Notes under the pieces: generated by a model
Told to the model about the DNA's origin: nothing
Database searches by the model: none
Seen by the model: the letters and a program-made list of their open reading frames with translations, nothing else
Part shown: positions 1 to 7,955 of the stretch, piece by piece
How the letters are laid out: each line of letters opens with the position of its first letter
How positions within the stretch are numbered: position 1 is the stretch's first letter
Program-made: the position numbers and the translations under genes
Source of the DNA: Saccharofermentans sp.
GTDB taxonomy: Bacteria > Bacillota > Clostridia > Saccharofermentanales > Saccharofermentanaceae
Length of the DNA stretch: 42,787 nucleotides
NCBI GenBank assembly: GCA_024685385.1
Contig: JAIKVV010000029.1
Span: 1 to 42,787 of the forward strand
Direction: 5' to 3'

Positions 1-209
1 TTTTCTTCCAGAACCGATCTGTCCCCGCTTATATACTTTTCGAAAAGTTCCTTTGACGAGAGATAAGTTGTTGTTTCACTTGTCTTTGTTGTTGATTCAG
101 TCAAGGTCGTCTCACTTGACGTTTCCTCATCTGTTCTAACAGAACAGGACACGACACTAAGACAGATTGCTGCAGCTGTTATCAGGATCAAGATATTTTT
201 GTTCTTCAT
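1..209 (-). CDS. Lipoprotein, N-terminal part only (cut by window edge)
   Basis: This is a partial gene: 69 codons are visible and the frame is open to the window edge. The start is an ATG at 209, preceded by AAAGGGGG about seven bases upstream. The product begins with two lysines and a hydrophobic stretch ending in the lipobox SVVSC, so it should be exported and lipid-anchored at the Cys near residue 23. A Thr/Ser/Glu-rich linker (about residues 25-48) follows, like the linker of the lipoprotein at 29360-30553. The functional domain lies outside the window, so no role can be given. It is divergent from the gene at 425. Confidence 0.75.
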   Translation of the reverse strand, partial: MKNKNILILITAAAICLSVVSCSVRTDEETSSETTLTESTTKTSETTTYLSSKELFEKYISGDRSVLEE

Positions 210-265
210 GTTATATCCCCCTTTATCGGACACTGCAATAAACACTTCCCCAAATACCTGTATCC

Positions 266-294
266 ATTTTATCCTAGTCAGGATATCATGTCGA
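266..294 (-). promoter_or_regulatory. Promoter for the lipoprotein gene at 1-209
   Basis: On the minus strand, TCGACA (289-294) and TAAAAT (266-271) are separated by 17 bases. Each matches the housekeeping consensus at five of six positions. They lie about 60 bases upstream of the lipoprotein start codon. Found by eye only. Confidence 0.5.
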
Positions 295-329
295 CCGTGC
301 AAAAATTTTCATGCCGGATACGATTTTTA

Positions 330-358
330 TTGTAAATATTTCAGAAATGAAATATATT
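330..358 (+). promoter_or_regulatory. Promoter for the gene at 425
   Basis: TTGTAA (330-335) and TATATT (353-358) are separated by 17 bases in an AT-rich stretch, about 65 bases before the start codon at 425. The -10 matches consensus at five of six positions and the -35 at four of six. Confidence 0.5.
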
Positions 359-424
359 AATTATCAGGTAACCATATGGTTATGGTTTTTGGAAAAACCG
401 GGATAGATAAAAGGGGGAATGTTT

Positions 425-1282
425 ATGTATAACTTTAATGACACAGACCGCTATGACACAACAAAATACAGCAATGATTTTAAAGCGGACAAACTTTCAT
501 CACTCAAAAGATCGATAATAGTCAAGGTGGCTCTCGTAATCTTCATATCGCTGGTTGCTATGCTCGCCGTACTTAACTGGATACCTTCCGGGAAAAAATA
601 CAGGTTAAGCCGCCAGGGAAATATAGTCCAGGTAGGCGTGCAAATTGAAGAATATCCTGAATATATACCTACTATCGTCGACAATGCAGGACTTATCAAA
701 AGCAGCAAACTCCAAAAGACTTTGGACGAGTATTTTGATCTCACCGGTGTCTGTGTTGAGTTTTACACCCTTTATGATGAAGACTGGCAAGATCAGTATT
801 CAACTCTTGCTGAGTACAATAAATATGTATACGACAAGGAAGTCCGTTTTGGCAACAGCTTCGTTTTTATGTTTTCCGTCTTTAAAGCAGATCTTGAACT
901 TGTTGAAAAAGGCGAACTGAAGAGACCTCATTATGCATGGAACTGTTATTATTCCGATGTTGTGGAAATGATAATCTTTGATGCTGCTTGCGCAAAGGAA
1001 TTCAGCGAAATATTTACCGGAGACATTAAGGACAAGGGCATGGATCCCGAAGATGCAGCAGTCGATGCATTTGAATTTGCTATAAAGGATGCACAAGCCA
1101 AGTTCGCAACACAAGAGAAAGACATGAGGACAAGTCTGATCATTAAGATCGTATGCTTCGTTATCATAATCGCAGCCGCTTTGGTGATCATAGTATTAAT
1201 GCTGAAAAAATATAAAGCAGATAAAAAGGCTGCAACGGAAGAAAAGGATCTTGATCCTTACGCCTGCAAATTAGATCAATAA
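425..1282 (+). CDS. Membrane protein with extracytoplasmic TPM-like domain
   Basis: I chose the ATG at 425 rather than the one at 419, because the AAAGGGGG ribosome binding site sits six to seven bases before 425 but only one base before 419. The 285-residue product has a cytoplasmic N-terminus, a TM segment around residues 32-50, a soluble region of about 180 residues and a second TM near residues 237-260 with a lysine-rich cytoplasmic tail. The start of the soluble part (IVDNAGLI, then a leucine-spaced helix and TGVCVEFYTL) resembles the TPM/YgcG/Psb32 fold, which often occurs in envelope proteins with flanking TM helices. That match is by eye and tentative. It appears monocistronic: promoter at 330-358, terminator at 1290-1320. 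Confidence 0.6.
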   Translation: MYNFNDTDRYDTTKYSNDFKADKLSSLKRSIIVKVALVIFISLVAMLAVLNWIPSGKKYRLSRQGNIVQVGVQIEEYPEYIPTIVDNAGLIKSSKLQKTLDEYFDLTGVCVEFYTLYDEDWQDQYSTLAEYNKYVYDKEVRFGNSFVFMFSVFKADLELVEKGELKRPHYAWNCYYSDVVEMIIFDAACAKEFSEIFTGDIKDKGMDPEDAAVDAFEFAIKDAQAKFATQEKDMRTSLIIKIVCFVIIIAAALVIIVLMLKKYKADKKAATEEKDLDPYACKLDQ

Positions 1283-1289
1283 GAAAAAA

Positions 1290-1320
1290 GGCTCCGGCAT
1301 AAGCCGGAGCCTAAATTTTT
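1290..1320 (+). terminator. Rho-independent terminator, probably bidirectional
   Basis: A nine-base-pair stem (GGCTCCGGC / GCCGGAGCC, 1290-1298 and 1303-1311) with an ATAA loop is followed by TAAATTTTTT. The base run before it (AAAAAAG) gives a U-tract on the minus strand too, so it probably also ends the convergent DUF4012 gene. Confidence 0.85.
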
Positions 1321-1350
1321 TACTACTTCTTTAAGGAGTGGTATTGTTTT

Positions 1351-3459
1351 TCATTTTACAGATCCGTCTTGCTGTTCAGTAGGCTTCGAATCCGCAAATT
1401 CTGTCAGCGTAGGTGTAACGCTGATGGAAGGTTTCTTTGTTACGCCCGGAGCAGTGGTAACGGTATAATTGAACACGATCGTCATGCCGGGATAAACAAA
1501 GAATTCAGATGCATATCCGACTTCAAGACCATTGTATTTGGTCTTCTTGACCCTGAGATTGTAGGGCGCATCGTTCTTGAAAGAATCCGCCTTGCCGCCA
1601 GCAGGAGCGAAGAAATAGATGACTGACTTCATGTTGCCCCCATATTTGGTGCTGGTAATATAGCCGTTATAACGGCCGAGATCAAGCGTTTCATCGTCTA
1701 TCGTATTTGAAAGCTCCACTGTGACATCATAGGACATGCTTCCGTCTTTGTTGAGCTCTCCCTTCCCCACTTTTGTAGCAAGGGATACATAGGGGCCCAA
1801 TTTGTTTGCAGCCTTGATGCTGTAATATACGCCTATCTCGGGATTCTCGGGATCGTCGTTCATGCCGCCATCGAATCCGAGATCTTTTACTATCTTCTGT
1901 TCTTCTTCGTCCTTCATCCAGATCATGAATACACGGTCTTTGGAAGATTCCTCGAGGACCTCTAAGAGTTTCAACATATTCTTGACATTGGGCTTATCAA
2001 GAAGTTTATCTTCCACCTTGGTTGCCGTCTCAGCAAAAAGACCGTCCGTGATATCATTAGCCTTTCCTTTATACTTAGGGTCGCCGAAATATTCGAAATA
2101 CACATCATGCTGAAGATACCAGATGCAGTAGTTCTCATCCAAAGTCTTTCCGTTGGATAAGGTAACGGGACCCGTGATCGGCATGAGGCGCTGAATGATA
2201 TGAGGCGTCAGTGATATGACTCCGTCAGGTTTTTTCTTATGGTTTCTGCCGTATGCTGCAGCCCAGATCTCGGCGCATCTCGGAAAATCGGGATTGGCTG
2301 ATGCGGATCTTGCCTTGGCTACATACCAGTCCTCATGGAAAAGTTTGACTTCGGCTTCGGAGAACTTGATCGAAGAACCATGCTTCTGGGGGATTACATC
2401 GTATACTGTCTTGAAATCACCAAACTTCAGGATGTTATTCTTGACCGTGGCGGTTCCGACAGATCCCGGGAAGCCTCCGCAGGCGCGGAGCTCGGCGCTG
2501 TTCTGGGCAACGACAAGATAGAACTTATCCTTGCCGTCTCCTACAAGAGCCTTCATGAGAGGCTCGTAGCGTTCGAGCTCATCCATGTAGGAAGATATGT
2601 CATCCAGTTTCTTGGAAAGCTTCTTGAGTTCGGGGATCCTTTCGAGAAGATTTCCTTCCTTCATCTTAAGATCGATCTCGCCTATAAAGGGTTTGATCTG
2701 CATTCCGAGATCAATGTATGAAAGGATGATCGAAGTATCCATGCCGCCCTTGACCTTGAGTTTGGAAAAAGGCTTTTCGCTCATAACATCCGCAGCAGGT
2801 CTTAAGAGCTCATCCGGTGCTTGCTTGATAAGAGGCATGAACTGTTCTGTTGCATCGGGGAAAGCCCTGTATTTGGATATCTTGTTTTCGAGCATTCCTA
2901 TATTGAACTTCGGAAGTTGATCGAGATCATTCATGACATCGGTAAGCGCAGGACAGAGCTTGTCGATAACATCAGAATAAGCATAGAACATCTTGCCGAG
3001 ATCAGGGCCCATATTATCCAATGTTACGGACTTGATCTGAGGCATGCCGGACTCCTTGATCGCATCTGATGCAGGCTTAAGGATCGTATCGGATGCTTTG
3101 TCAACGATATCAAGGGCTTGGATCGCAGTATCAAGATCTTCGCTTACCGGAGGGATGACCCTCGGCAGAGCCCACTTGCCGTCATTAAGTTCGGTCCTCA
3201 TCTTGGAAGATGTCGCGTCAAGATCCGAGATAGCCGCATTGGCAAGGACCGTATCACCCGTCTTCAATGAATTAAGACATGCAGTGATGGAAAATTTCAG
3301 TTTGTCGTAATCATCCTTTAGGCTTTTTACGGCAGCAAAATAATAGATGCCGGCAACTATGATGAGTATCAGTGCTAAGGCAACAGCTGATACTATGATT
3401 ATCAGTTTCTTTTTATCCCTGGCAGTAAACTGCCCTTTCAGTTTTTTTATTAGCCTCAT
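1351..3459 (-). CDS. DUF4012 domain-containing membrane-anchored protein
   Basis: The 702-residue product has a basic cytoplasmic N-terminus, one TM segment (about residues 18-42) and a large extracytoplasmic region. Residues 45-305 are mostly helical. The DUF4012 signature follows: YLVVAQN then SAELRACGGFPGS at about residues 321-333, where the family typically has N-x-x-ELR-x-x-GGF. A conserved block with HDVYFEYFGDPKY lies downstream, and the C-terminus is beta-rich. DUF4012 proteins are widespread in Gram-positive bacteria, often near exopolysaccharide genes, and have no established activity. No such neighbours are visible here. The start ATG at 3459 has AAAGGA about ten bases upstream. 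The gene stands alone. Confidence 0.85.
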   Translation of the reverse strand: MRLIKKLKGQFTARDKKKLIIIVSAVALALILIIVAGIYYFAAVKSLKDDYDKLKFSITACLNSLKTGDTVLANAAISDLDATSSKMRTELNDGKWALPRVIPPVSEDLDTAIQALDIVDKASDTILKPASDAIKESGMPQIKSVTLDNMGPDLGKMFYAYSDVIDKLCPALTDVMNDLDQLPKFNIGMLENKISKYRAFPDATEQFMPLIKQAPDELLRPAADVMSEKPFSKLKVKGGMDTSIILSYIDLGMQIKPFIGEIDLKMKEGNLLERIPELKKLSKKLDDISSYMDELERYEPLMKALVGDGKDKFYLVVAQNSAELRACGGFPGSVGTATVKNNILKFGDFKTVYDVIPQKHGSSIKFSEAEVKLFHEDWYVAKARSASANPDFPRCAEIWAAAYGRNHKKKPDGVISLTPHIIQRLMPITGPVTLSNGKTLDENYCIWYLQHDVYFEYFGDPKYKGKANDITDGLFAETATKVEDKLLDKPNVKNMLKLLEVLEESSKDRVFMIWMKDEEEQKIVKDLGFDGGMNDDPENPEIGVYYSIKAANKLGPYVSLATKVGKGELNKDGSMSYDVTVELSNTIDDETLDLGRYNGYITSTKYGGNMKSVIYFFAPAGGKADSFKNDAPYNLRVKKTKYNGLEVGYASEFFVYPGMTIVFNYTVTTAPGVTKKPSISVTPTLTEFADSKPTEQQDGSVK

Positions 3460-3593
3460 AAATAACGTTCCTTTGATAAATATTCATAACCTATTTTTCC
3501 ACCCTAAATATACCCGTTTTTGTCTTTCTTTGCGAGTAGATACATGCGGCAAATTTCCGACAATCCGTCCTTCCCCGAAACTTGTTTAATCCT

Positions 3594-3621
3594 AAAAAAG
3601 AGGGTGCCGCAGGGCACCCTC
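3594..3621 (-). terminator. Rho-independent terminator after the ABC permease gene
   Basis: The nine-base-pair stem GAGGGTGCC / GGCACCCTC (3600-3608, 3613-3621) with a four-base loop is followed on the minus strand by TTTTTT (3594-3599). It closes the transcription unit 3647-6700. Confidence 0.85.
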
Positions 3622-3646
3622 CGGATTATCATTTTCACGCTTAATC

Positions 3647-5206
3647 CTACTGTATGTCTTTCTTGGTAAACTGCTCATAAGCTATAAAGAGGATCGTTAA
3701 AGTAAGTATCACACAATAAAGCAGTGAGAAGTTCATCGGATTATCTATATAGATCTCTTCCAATTCCGCAAAATCAGCTTCTGCCAGCATAAGCGTGGCA
3801 TAAGGGAAAGCCTTGCCTGCAAAATTCATGTTTGCGATAGGAGTAAATTCCAGCAAGACCCTGGGGAAATTTGTTTCGGCAAAATAATTCGGCATGGTAT
3901 GAGCAAGGAGCAATCCGACAGACATTCCGACGGATACACCCGTATTCTTTGTGAAACAGGAGATCATGAATGCCACAAAAGCATAGAAGAATATCCATAT
4001 GTTCTTGGCAAGATCGTAAAGAATAATAAAGATTATGGAAGGCATCTCAACCACAGCCCCTCCTGCCACATACAGATATGGCGGGAGCATGCTAAATCCG
4101 AAGGTAATGCACAGCGAAAAGCATACCAAAAGGCTCATCAGCACCGATGCAGCGATCATCCATGTTACGATCGACAAAAGTTTCGCCGTATAGATCTTCC
4201 AACGCCTTACAGGAGCTATTATCAATGATTTTATCGACCCTGTCGCCATCTCCTGGGAGATGCTGCTTCCTGCGATAAGGAGCACCAGAACCACCAGCAC
4301 AAACTGATTGATACTTCTGGTAATGGTCATTACCTGCAGTGCGGCAAAGCTCTTCTCGTCATAAGCATTATGCTTTTCGAGCTTATATTCAAGTATCTTT
4401 ATCTCATTTGCAAGCTGCGCTTTCTTCTGTTCTGTCAAGATACGGGGAAGCTCATAATCAAGACCGGAATCGATCATTTCCTTTTTATCATCGATCTGTG
4501 ACAGATAATCCATCATATAAGATGCTTCAGAATAACCGAGCTCCCCGGCAGGATCGGTCTCCATCAGTTTTTTGACGCGTTTTATCTCATAGTCTTCACT
4601 GGCATCAAATGCTTTGCCGTGCATCTTAAGGGCCTCACAGTATGACTCGTAGTCATGCTGGATCAGTGCCTTACGAATGTTATCAACAGCCATGCCGGCC
4701 TGCTCATAATTTTTCAGCCAGTCAGAATCCCTTTCTTCGAAAGGAGTGGTGTTCATCTGGTACATATCCGACTTATAGGTCACATAACTCATCAAACCTT
4801 TGAAAGACAACCATGTATTGCCGAGCGGATACTTATCGAAATCATAGTTTGAAAGAAGATCTTCGCAGCATTCCTTATCTGCAAGGGCGCGGATCTGATC
4901 ATATTCAGCCTCATAATATATCATCGGGATCTCTTTGGCTTGTCCATCGACCTCGATCGTTACCGTCTCATTAACAGTAAGTGAAGCGACATTTCCCGAT
5001 TGAAACATGGCTTCTGCAAGCGAGTTTTCGACTTTTTCTTTGGGATAATCTATCCCAGTATCAGAATATTGCGTCAGATAGATGACGGACAGAACGATGG
5101 GCCAAAACAAGGAGAAAACGACCATGACCGCCAGGACTGCAATAATCGAAGGACGGCGGATGATCTTGATCATCTCATTTTCATACAAAGCCTTGATCTT
5201 ATTCAA
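3647..5206 (-). CDS. ABC-2 type transporter permease
   Basis: I start this gene at a TTG at 5206, because AGGAGG sits eight bases upstream and the TTG overlaps the stop of the ATPase gene, as in translational coupling. Longer upstream starts would run into the ATPase coding sequence. The 519-residue product opens with a cytoplasmic helix (NKIKALYENEMIKIIRRPS) typical of ABC-2 permeases. It then has a first TM, an extracytoplasmic helical domain of about 240 residues, and five or so TM helices in the C-terminal half, including the segment SISQEMATGSIKSLIIAPV. This is the layout of ABC-2 family subunits with a large loop between TM1 and TM2. It should pair with the ATPase encoded just upstream; the substrate cannot be read from sequence. 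Confidence 0.85.
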   Translation of the reverse strand: MNKIKALYENEMIKIIRRPSIIAVLAVMVVFSLFWPIVLSVIYLTQYSDTGIDYPKEKVENSLAEAMFQSGNVASLTVNETVTIEVDGQAKEIPMIYYEAEYDQIRALADKECCEDLLSNYDFDKYPLGNTWLSFKGLMSYVTYKSDMYQMNTTPFEERDSDWLKNYEQAGMAVDNIRKALIQHDYESYCEALKMHGKAFDASEDYEIKRVKKLMETDPAGELGYSEASYMMDYLSQIDDKKEMIDSGLDYELPRILTEQKKAQLANEIKILEYKLEKHNAYDEKSFAALQVMTITRSINQFVLVVLVLLIAGSSISQEMATGSIKSLIIAPVRRWKIYTAKLLSIVTWMIAASVLMSLLVCFSLCITFGFSMLPPYLYVAGGAVVEMPSIIFIILYDLAKNIWIFFYAFVAFMISCFTKNTGVSVGMSVGLLLAHTMPNYFAETNFPRVLLEFTPIANMNFAGKAFPYATLMLAEADFAELEEIYIDNPMNFSLLYCVILTLTILFIAYEQFTKKDIQ

Positions 5207-6137
5207 TGTCGATACCTCCTCCCGTAACCTGAAGGAAGATGTCTTCAAGGCTGGACTGTATCTTGCGGACCTCATAGATATCGACACCGTTTGTAACGAG
5301 CAACCTTATGACGGAAGATATCTTATCTTCATCTGCTTCCGCCTCTATAACTCCCTCATCGGCAGCGGCCTTTGCCGGGATATTGTTGTCTTCAAGGATC
5401 TTTAAAGCCTTATCCTTATCAGATACCTTGATCGAATAACCCGGAGCAGAATCCATCTGATCATTAAGTTCTTCAAGAGAACAAACCTTGATGAGTTTGC
5501 CGTTATCGATTATGCCGACCCTGTCACAAAGAAGCTGCATCTCGGAAAGGATGTGGCTTGATACCATTACTGCCGCGCCTTCTTCATGAGCATATTTCTT
5601 AAGGATATCCCTAAGCTGATGAATACCGGTGGGATCGAGTCCGTTAGTGGGCTCGTCAAGTATCAGAAGCTTGGGTCTGTGCACCATGGCCTGAGCAAGA
5701 CCGATCCTCTGCTTCATGCCTAAAGAATACTTTCTTATCGGTTCTTTTGCCCTGGCAGAAAGACCGACTTCATTGATGACATTATCGATCATCTCTTCGC
5801 TCACGCCGTCATGAAGTTTTGCATACATCTCGATATTTAAGCGGGCTGAAAGATTCTGATACATCTCGGGGTTCTCAACGATACCTCCGACTGATGCCAT
5901 TGCTTTCTCATATTCTTTCTTTATGTTATGCCCGTCAATAAAGACCTCTCCTTCGTCAGGAAAGATAAAACCGAGTATGCTCTTGATAACGGTCGTCTTG
6001 CCCGCGCCGTTAGGGCCCAGGAAGCCGAATATCTCGCCGGGATAGATATCAAACGAAACATCATCCGCGGCTCTCTTCTTCCCGTAGATCTTTGTTATAT
6101 GTCTTATGCTCAGTGCAGGTGTTCTTGCATCTTCCAT
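5199..6137 (-). CDS. ABC transporter ATP-binding protein (BcrA-like class)
   Basis: The 312-residue product is a single nucleotide-binding domain plus a C-terminal extension of about 80 residues. Visible motifs are Walker A GPNGAGKTT (around residue 40), the Q-loop region GGIVENPEMY, the signature YSLGMKQRIGLAQA, Walker B LLILDEPTNGLDP and the switch histidine in VSSHILSEM. The YSLGMKQR form and the C-terminal extension fit the ABC-2 exporter ATPases of the bacitracin/lantibiotic self-protection and NatA type. The stop codon overlaps the start of the permease gene. A GGGAA site precedes the ATG at 6137. Confidence 0.92.
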   Translation of the reverse strand: MEDARTPALSIRHITKIYGKKRAADDVSFDIYPGEIFGFLGPNGAGKTTVIKSILGFIFPDEGEVFIDGHNIKKEYEKAMASVGGIVENPEMYQNLSARLNIEMYAKLHDGVSEEMIDNVINEVGLSARAKEPIRKYSLGMKQRIGLAQAMVHRPKLLILDEPTNGLDPTGIHQLRDILKKYAHEEGAAVMVSSHILSEMQLLCDRVGIIDNGKLIKVCSLEELNDQMDSAPGYSIKVSDKDKALKILEDNNIPAKAAADEGVIEAEADEDKISSVIRLLVTNGVDIYEVRKIQSSLEDIFLQVTGGGIDIE

Positions 6138-6148
6138 ATATAATTCCC

Positions 6149-6700
6149 TTATTCGCTGTAAAGATTGAATCTTACAATGACCCAGCGGTCATCCACATAT
6201 TCCAGCCAAACATCGCCGGAATAATTTAAACTCAGATTCTTATTGTCATCTGTCCTGATCTTGACATCAAAGCCCAGATTGCCTTCAGCCGTATCTCTCG
6301 TTACGGTCATGTCCCTGTGCGTGAATTCAAAAGATACTTCCACCGGTTTTCTGCCGTTCGAGATATTCTGGCTGAGAAAATATACCGCGCCTTCCTTCAG
6401 CTCTCTATAAAGTGCCGCATTATCGTAAAGATAAGGCTTTATCTTCTCAAAACCCTTATCAAGATAGGGATAATACTTTTCCTTGTCATCATTGAGTTCG
6501 TCAATATCAGCATCCGGCATATCGGAAGGCCAAACATAGAATGAACCGAGTTCATTACAAAAGTCGGTTACAAGATCATTTGCTTCTGACGTGCGGACAC
6601 CCTGCTTAGATATCTCGATGCCGCAATAAACTGATACGCCGAGCACAAGGATAAAGAACAGGACTATTCCCCGATTGATTTTCCTAATATTTATCTTCAC
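6149..6700 (-). CDS. Membrane-anchored protein of unknown function in ABC operon
   Basis: I do not recognise this family. The 183-residue product starts at a GTG (6700) with GGGGG seven bases upstream. It has one N-terminal TM or uncleaved signal (about residues 11-28). The remaining 150 residues are predicted extracytoplasmic: a helical, acidic first half and a beta-rich second half ending in a DDRWVIVRFNLYSE tail of the kind seen in NTF2-like folds. The gene is first in a unit with the ABC ATPase (11-base gap) and the permease. An accessory or ligand-binding role for the transporter is inferred only from that order. Confidence 0.7.
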   Translation of the reverse strand: MKINIRKINRGIVLFFILVLGVSVYCGIEISKQGVRTSEANDLVTDFCNELGSFYVWPSDMPDADIDELNDDKEKYYPYLDKGFEKIKPYLYDNAALYRELKEGAVYFLSQNISNGRKPVEVSFEFTHRDMTVTRDTAEGNLGFDVKIRTDDNKNLSLNYSGDVWLEYVDDRWVIVRFNLYSE

Positions 6701-6739
6701 AAATATTCCCCCGAATAACTGTCGAAAAATACCATATAG

Positions 6740-6768
6740 ATTATTAACATAATCTCTTCCGTTGTAAA
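6740..6768 (-). promoter_or_regulatory. Candidate promoter for the ABC unit 3647-6700
   Basis: On the minus strand, TTTACA (6763-6768) and AATAAT (6740-6745) are separated by 17 bases. Both match consensus at five of six positions. They sit in the 78-base gap between the membrane protein gene at 6779 and the GTG start at 6700, with the -10 about 40 bases before the start. This suggests the ABC unit can be transcribed separately from the rnf-like genes. Confidence 0.45.
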
Positions 6769-6778
6769 GTGTTTTTTG

Positions 6779-7954
6779 TCAGATAACGGGGAACATTGCT
6801 TCTGCTGCCATAATGAGCAAAGACAACATGATCATCATGAAAGGCAGACCGTCAGTGTATTTGTTTTTTTCGACGAAGATCTGTCTTCTCCTTATGACGG
6901 AGATAAGTCCGCTCACAAGAAAATCACCTGCGCAGGCGAAGAAAAGGAATAGTCCCAAAAGCATCAGTTGAGGTTCAAATTCTTCACATCTGGCAAAAGG
7001 AACGCTGATGAATGCCGCGCCCATTATTATCCCGAACAAATAGAGCTTGGTGCCGAAGAGCGAATCTATATCGGCAGGTCTTCCCGCCGCCACCATTGCA
7101 ATACCGAGAATGACAGATGTAAATACCGCTACCGGCATTACGTAGGGAACCATCATCTTGCCGAAGAAATAATAGAGCAGATACAAGACAGCATCAGTGA
7201 TGAAGAGAACGATTATGAACTTAAGTCTTGCAAAGAAGAATCTCCGCAGTTCCGACATGTCCGCAACAGGTATATCCCAGTATTCGGTAAGCCTCTTTGA
7301 AGTAAAGAACCATGGCGACTTTGTCAGGGCAGATATCATTGCGGAAAGTCCGATCAGAAGCAATACCGAAAGGAGTGTCGCGAGGAAGACTGTTCTTCTC
7401 TCGGGGAGTCCTGCGATAAAAGATCCGATCGAAGACGATACTGCCGCAAAAAATGCAGGCCGGACGATCTCTTTAAATACCAAAGGTCTTTCGTTATCTT
7501 CCTTGCCGTCAGGACTTACGACCGACAGAACGGCAAAGCCCGTGGCCAAGGGAATAAAGCAGAGCGGGAAAACCGGAGACATTTGGAATAAAGGTCTTAG
7601 AGTTTCCGGAATGTATTTCAAAAGATTTATATCCGCAAAATAAACACCCCAGCAGATCATGGGACAGAATATGAAGAAAAGACCGTTGAGCAAAGCATTG
7701 GAAAACCTTAAGAATCTGAAAGTTACCGAATAGAATGCACAGCAGATAAGGAGCATGAACCCTGCCGTTACATAGTTATTGTCACAGGCTATGGCAAAGC
7801 ATAAAGACAGGATCGTAAGACCCATAAACACGGCAGATCTGGTCGTCATGAACCTTGCGGGTCTGACATGCTTTGCCGAAAGAGCGGATGCACCCGCTTC
7901 GCTCTTTATCGTTGTATCAAACGGTGTATTGTTCTTCCTGTCTTTTATCTTCAT
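6779..7954 (-). CDS. Polytopic membrane protein linked to Rnf-like genes, unknown
   Basis: I do not recognise this 391-residue protein. It has a polar N-terminus of about 35 residues and roughly ten TM helices, with a soluble loop around residues 210-240 containing RLTEYWDIPVADMSELRRFF. Its length would suit a fused RnfA plus RnfE, but the conserved half-membrane motif with N-C-x-x-L-G that those subunits carry is not visible, so I do not call it that. The start lies one base after the stop of the RnfG-like gene (TAA-C-ATG), which indicates translational coupling. It is the last gene of the rnf-like run. A membrane partner for RnfC and RnfD is an inference from position. Confidence 0.7.
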   Translation of the reverse strand: MKIKDRKNNTPFDTTIKSEAGASALSAKHVRPARFMTTRSAVFMGLTILSLCFAIACDNNYVTAGFMLLICCAFYSVTFRFLRFSNALLNGLFFIFCPMICWGVYFADINLLKYIPETLRPLFQMSPVFPLCFIPLATGFAVLSVVSPDGKEDNERPLVFKEIVRPAFFAAVSSSIGSFIAGLPERRTVFLATLLSVLLLIGLSAMISALTKSPWFFTSKRLTEYWDIPVADMSELRRFFFARLKFIIVLFITDAVLYLLYYFFGKMMVPYVMPVAVFTSVILGIAMVAAGRPADIDSLFGTKLYLFGIIMGAAFISVPFARCEEFEPQLMLLGLFLFFACAGDFLVSGLISVIRRRQIFVEKNKYTDGLPFMMIMLSLLIMAAEAMFPVI

Positions 7955-7955
7955 G

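Noticed and set aside
210..424. Cyclic-di-GMP or other riboswitch in the larger intergenic gaps (also 3460-3646, 13694-13934, 22185-22403)
   Set aside because: No conserved riboswitch core such as the GEMM tetraloop region could be recognised by eye in any of them.
6779..7954. Fused RnfA-RnfE
   Set aside because: Length fits, but the conserved RnfA/RnfE half-membrane cysteine motifs are not visible.
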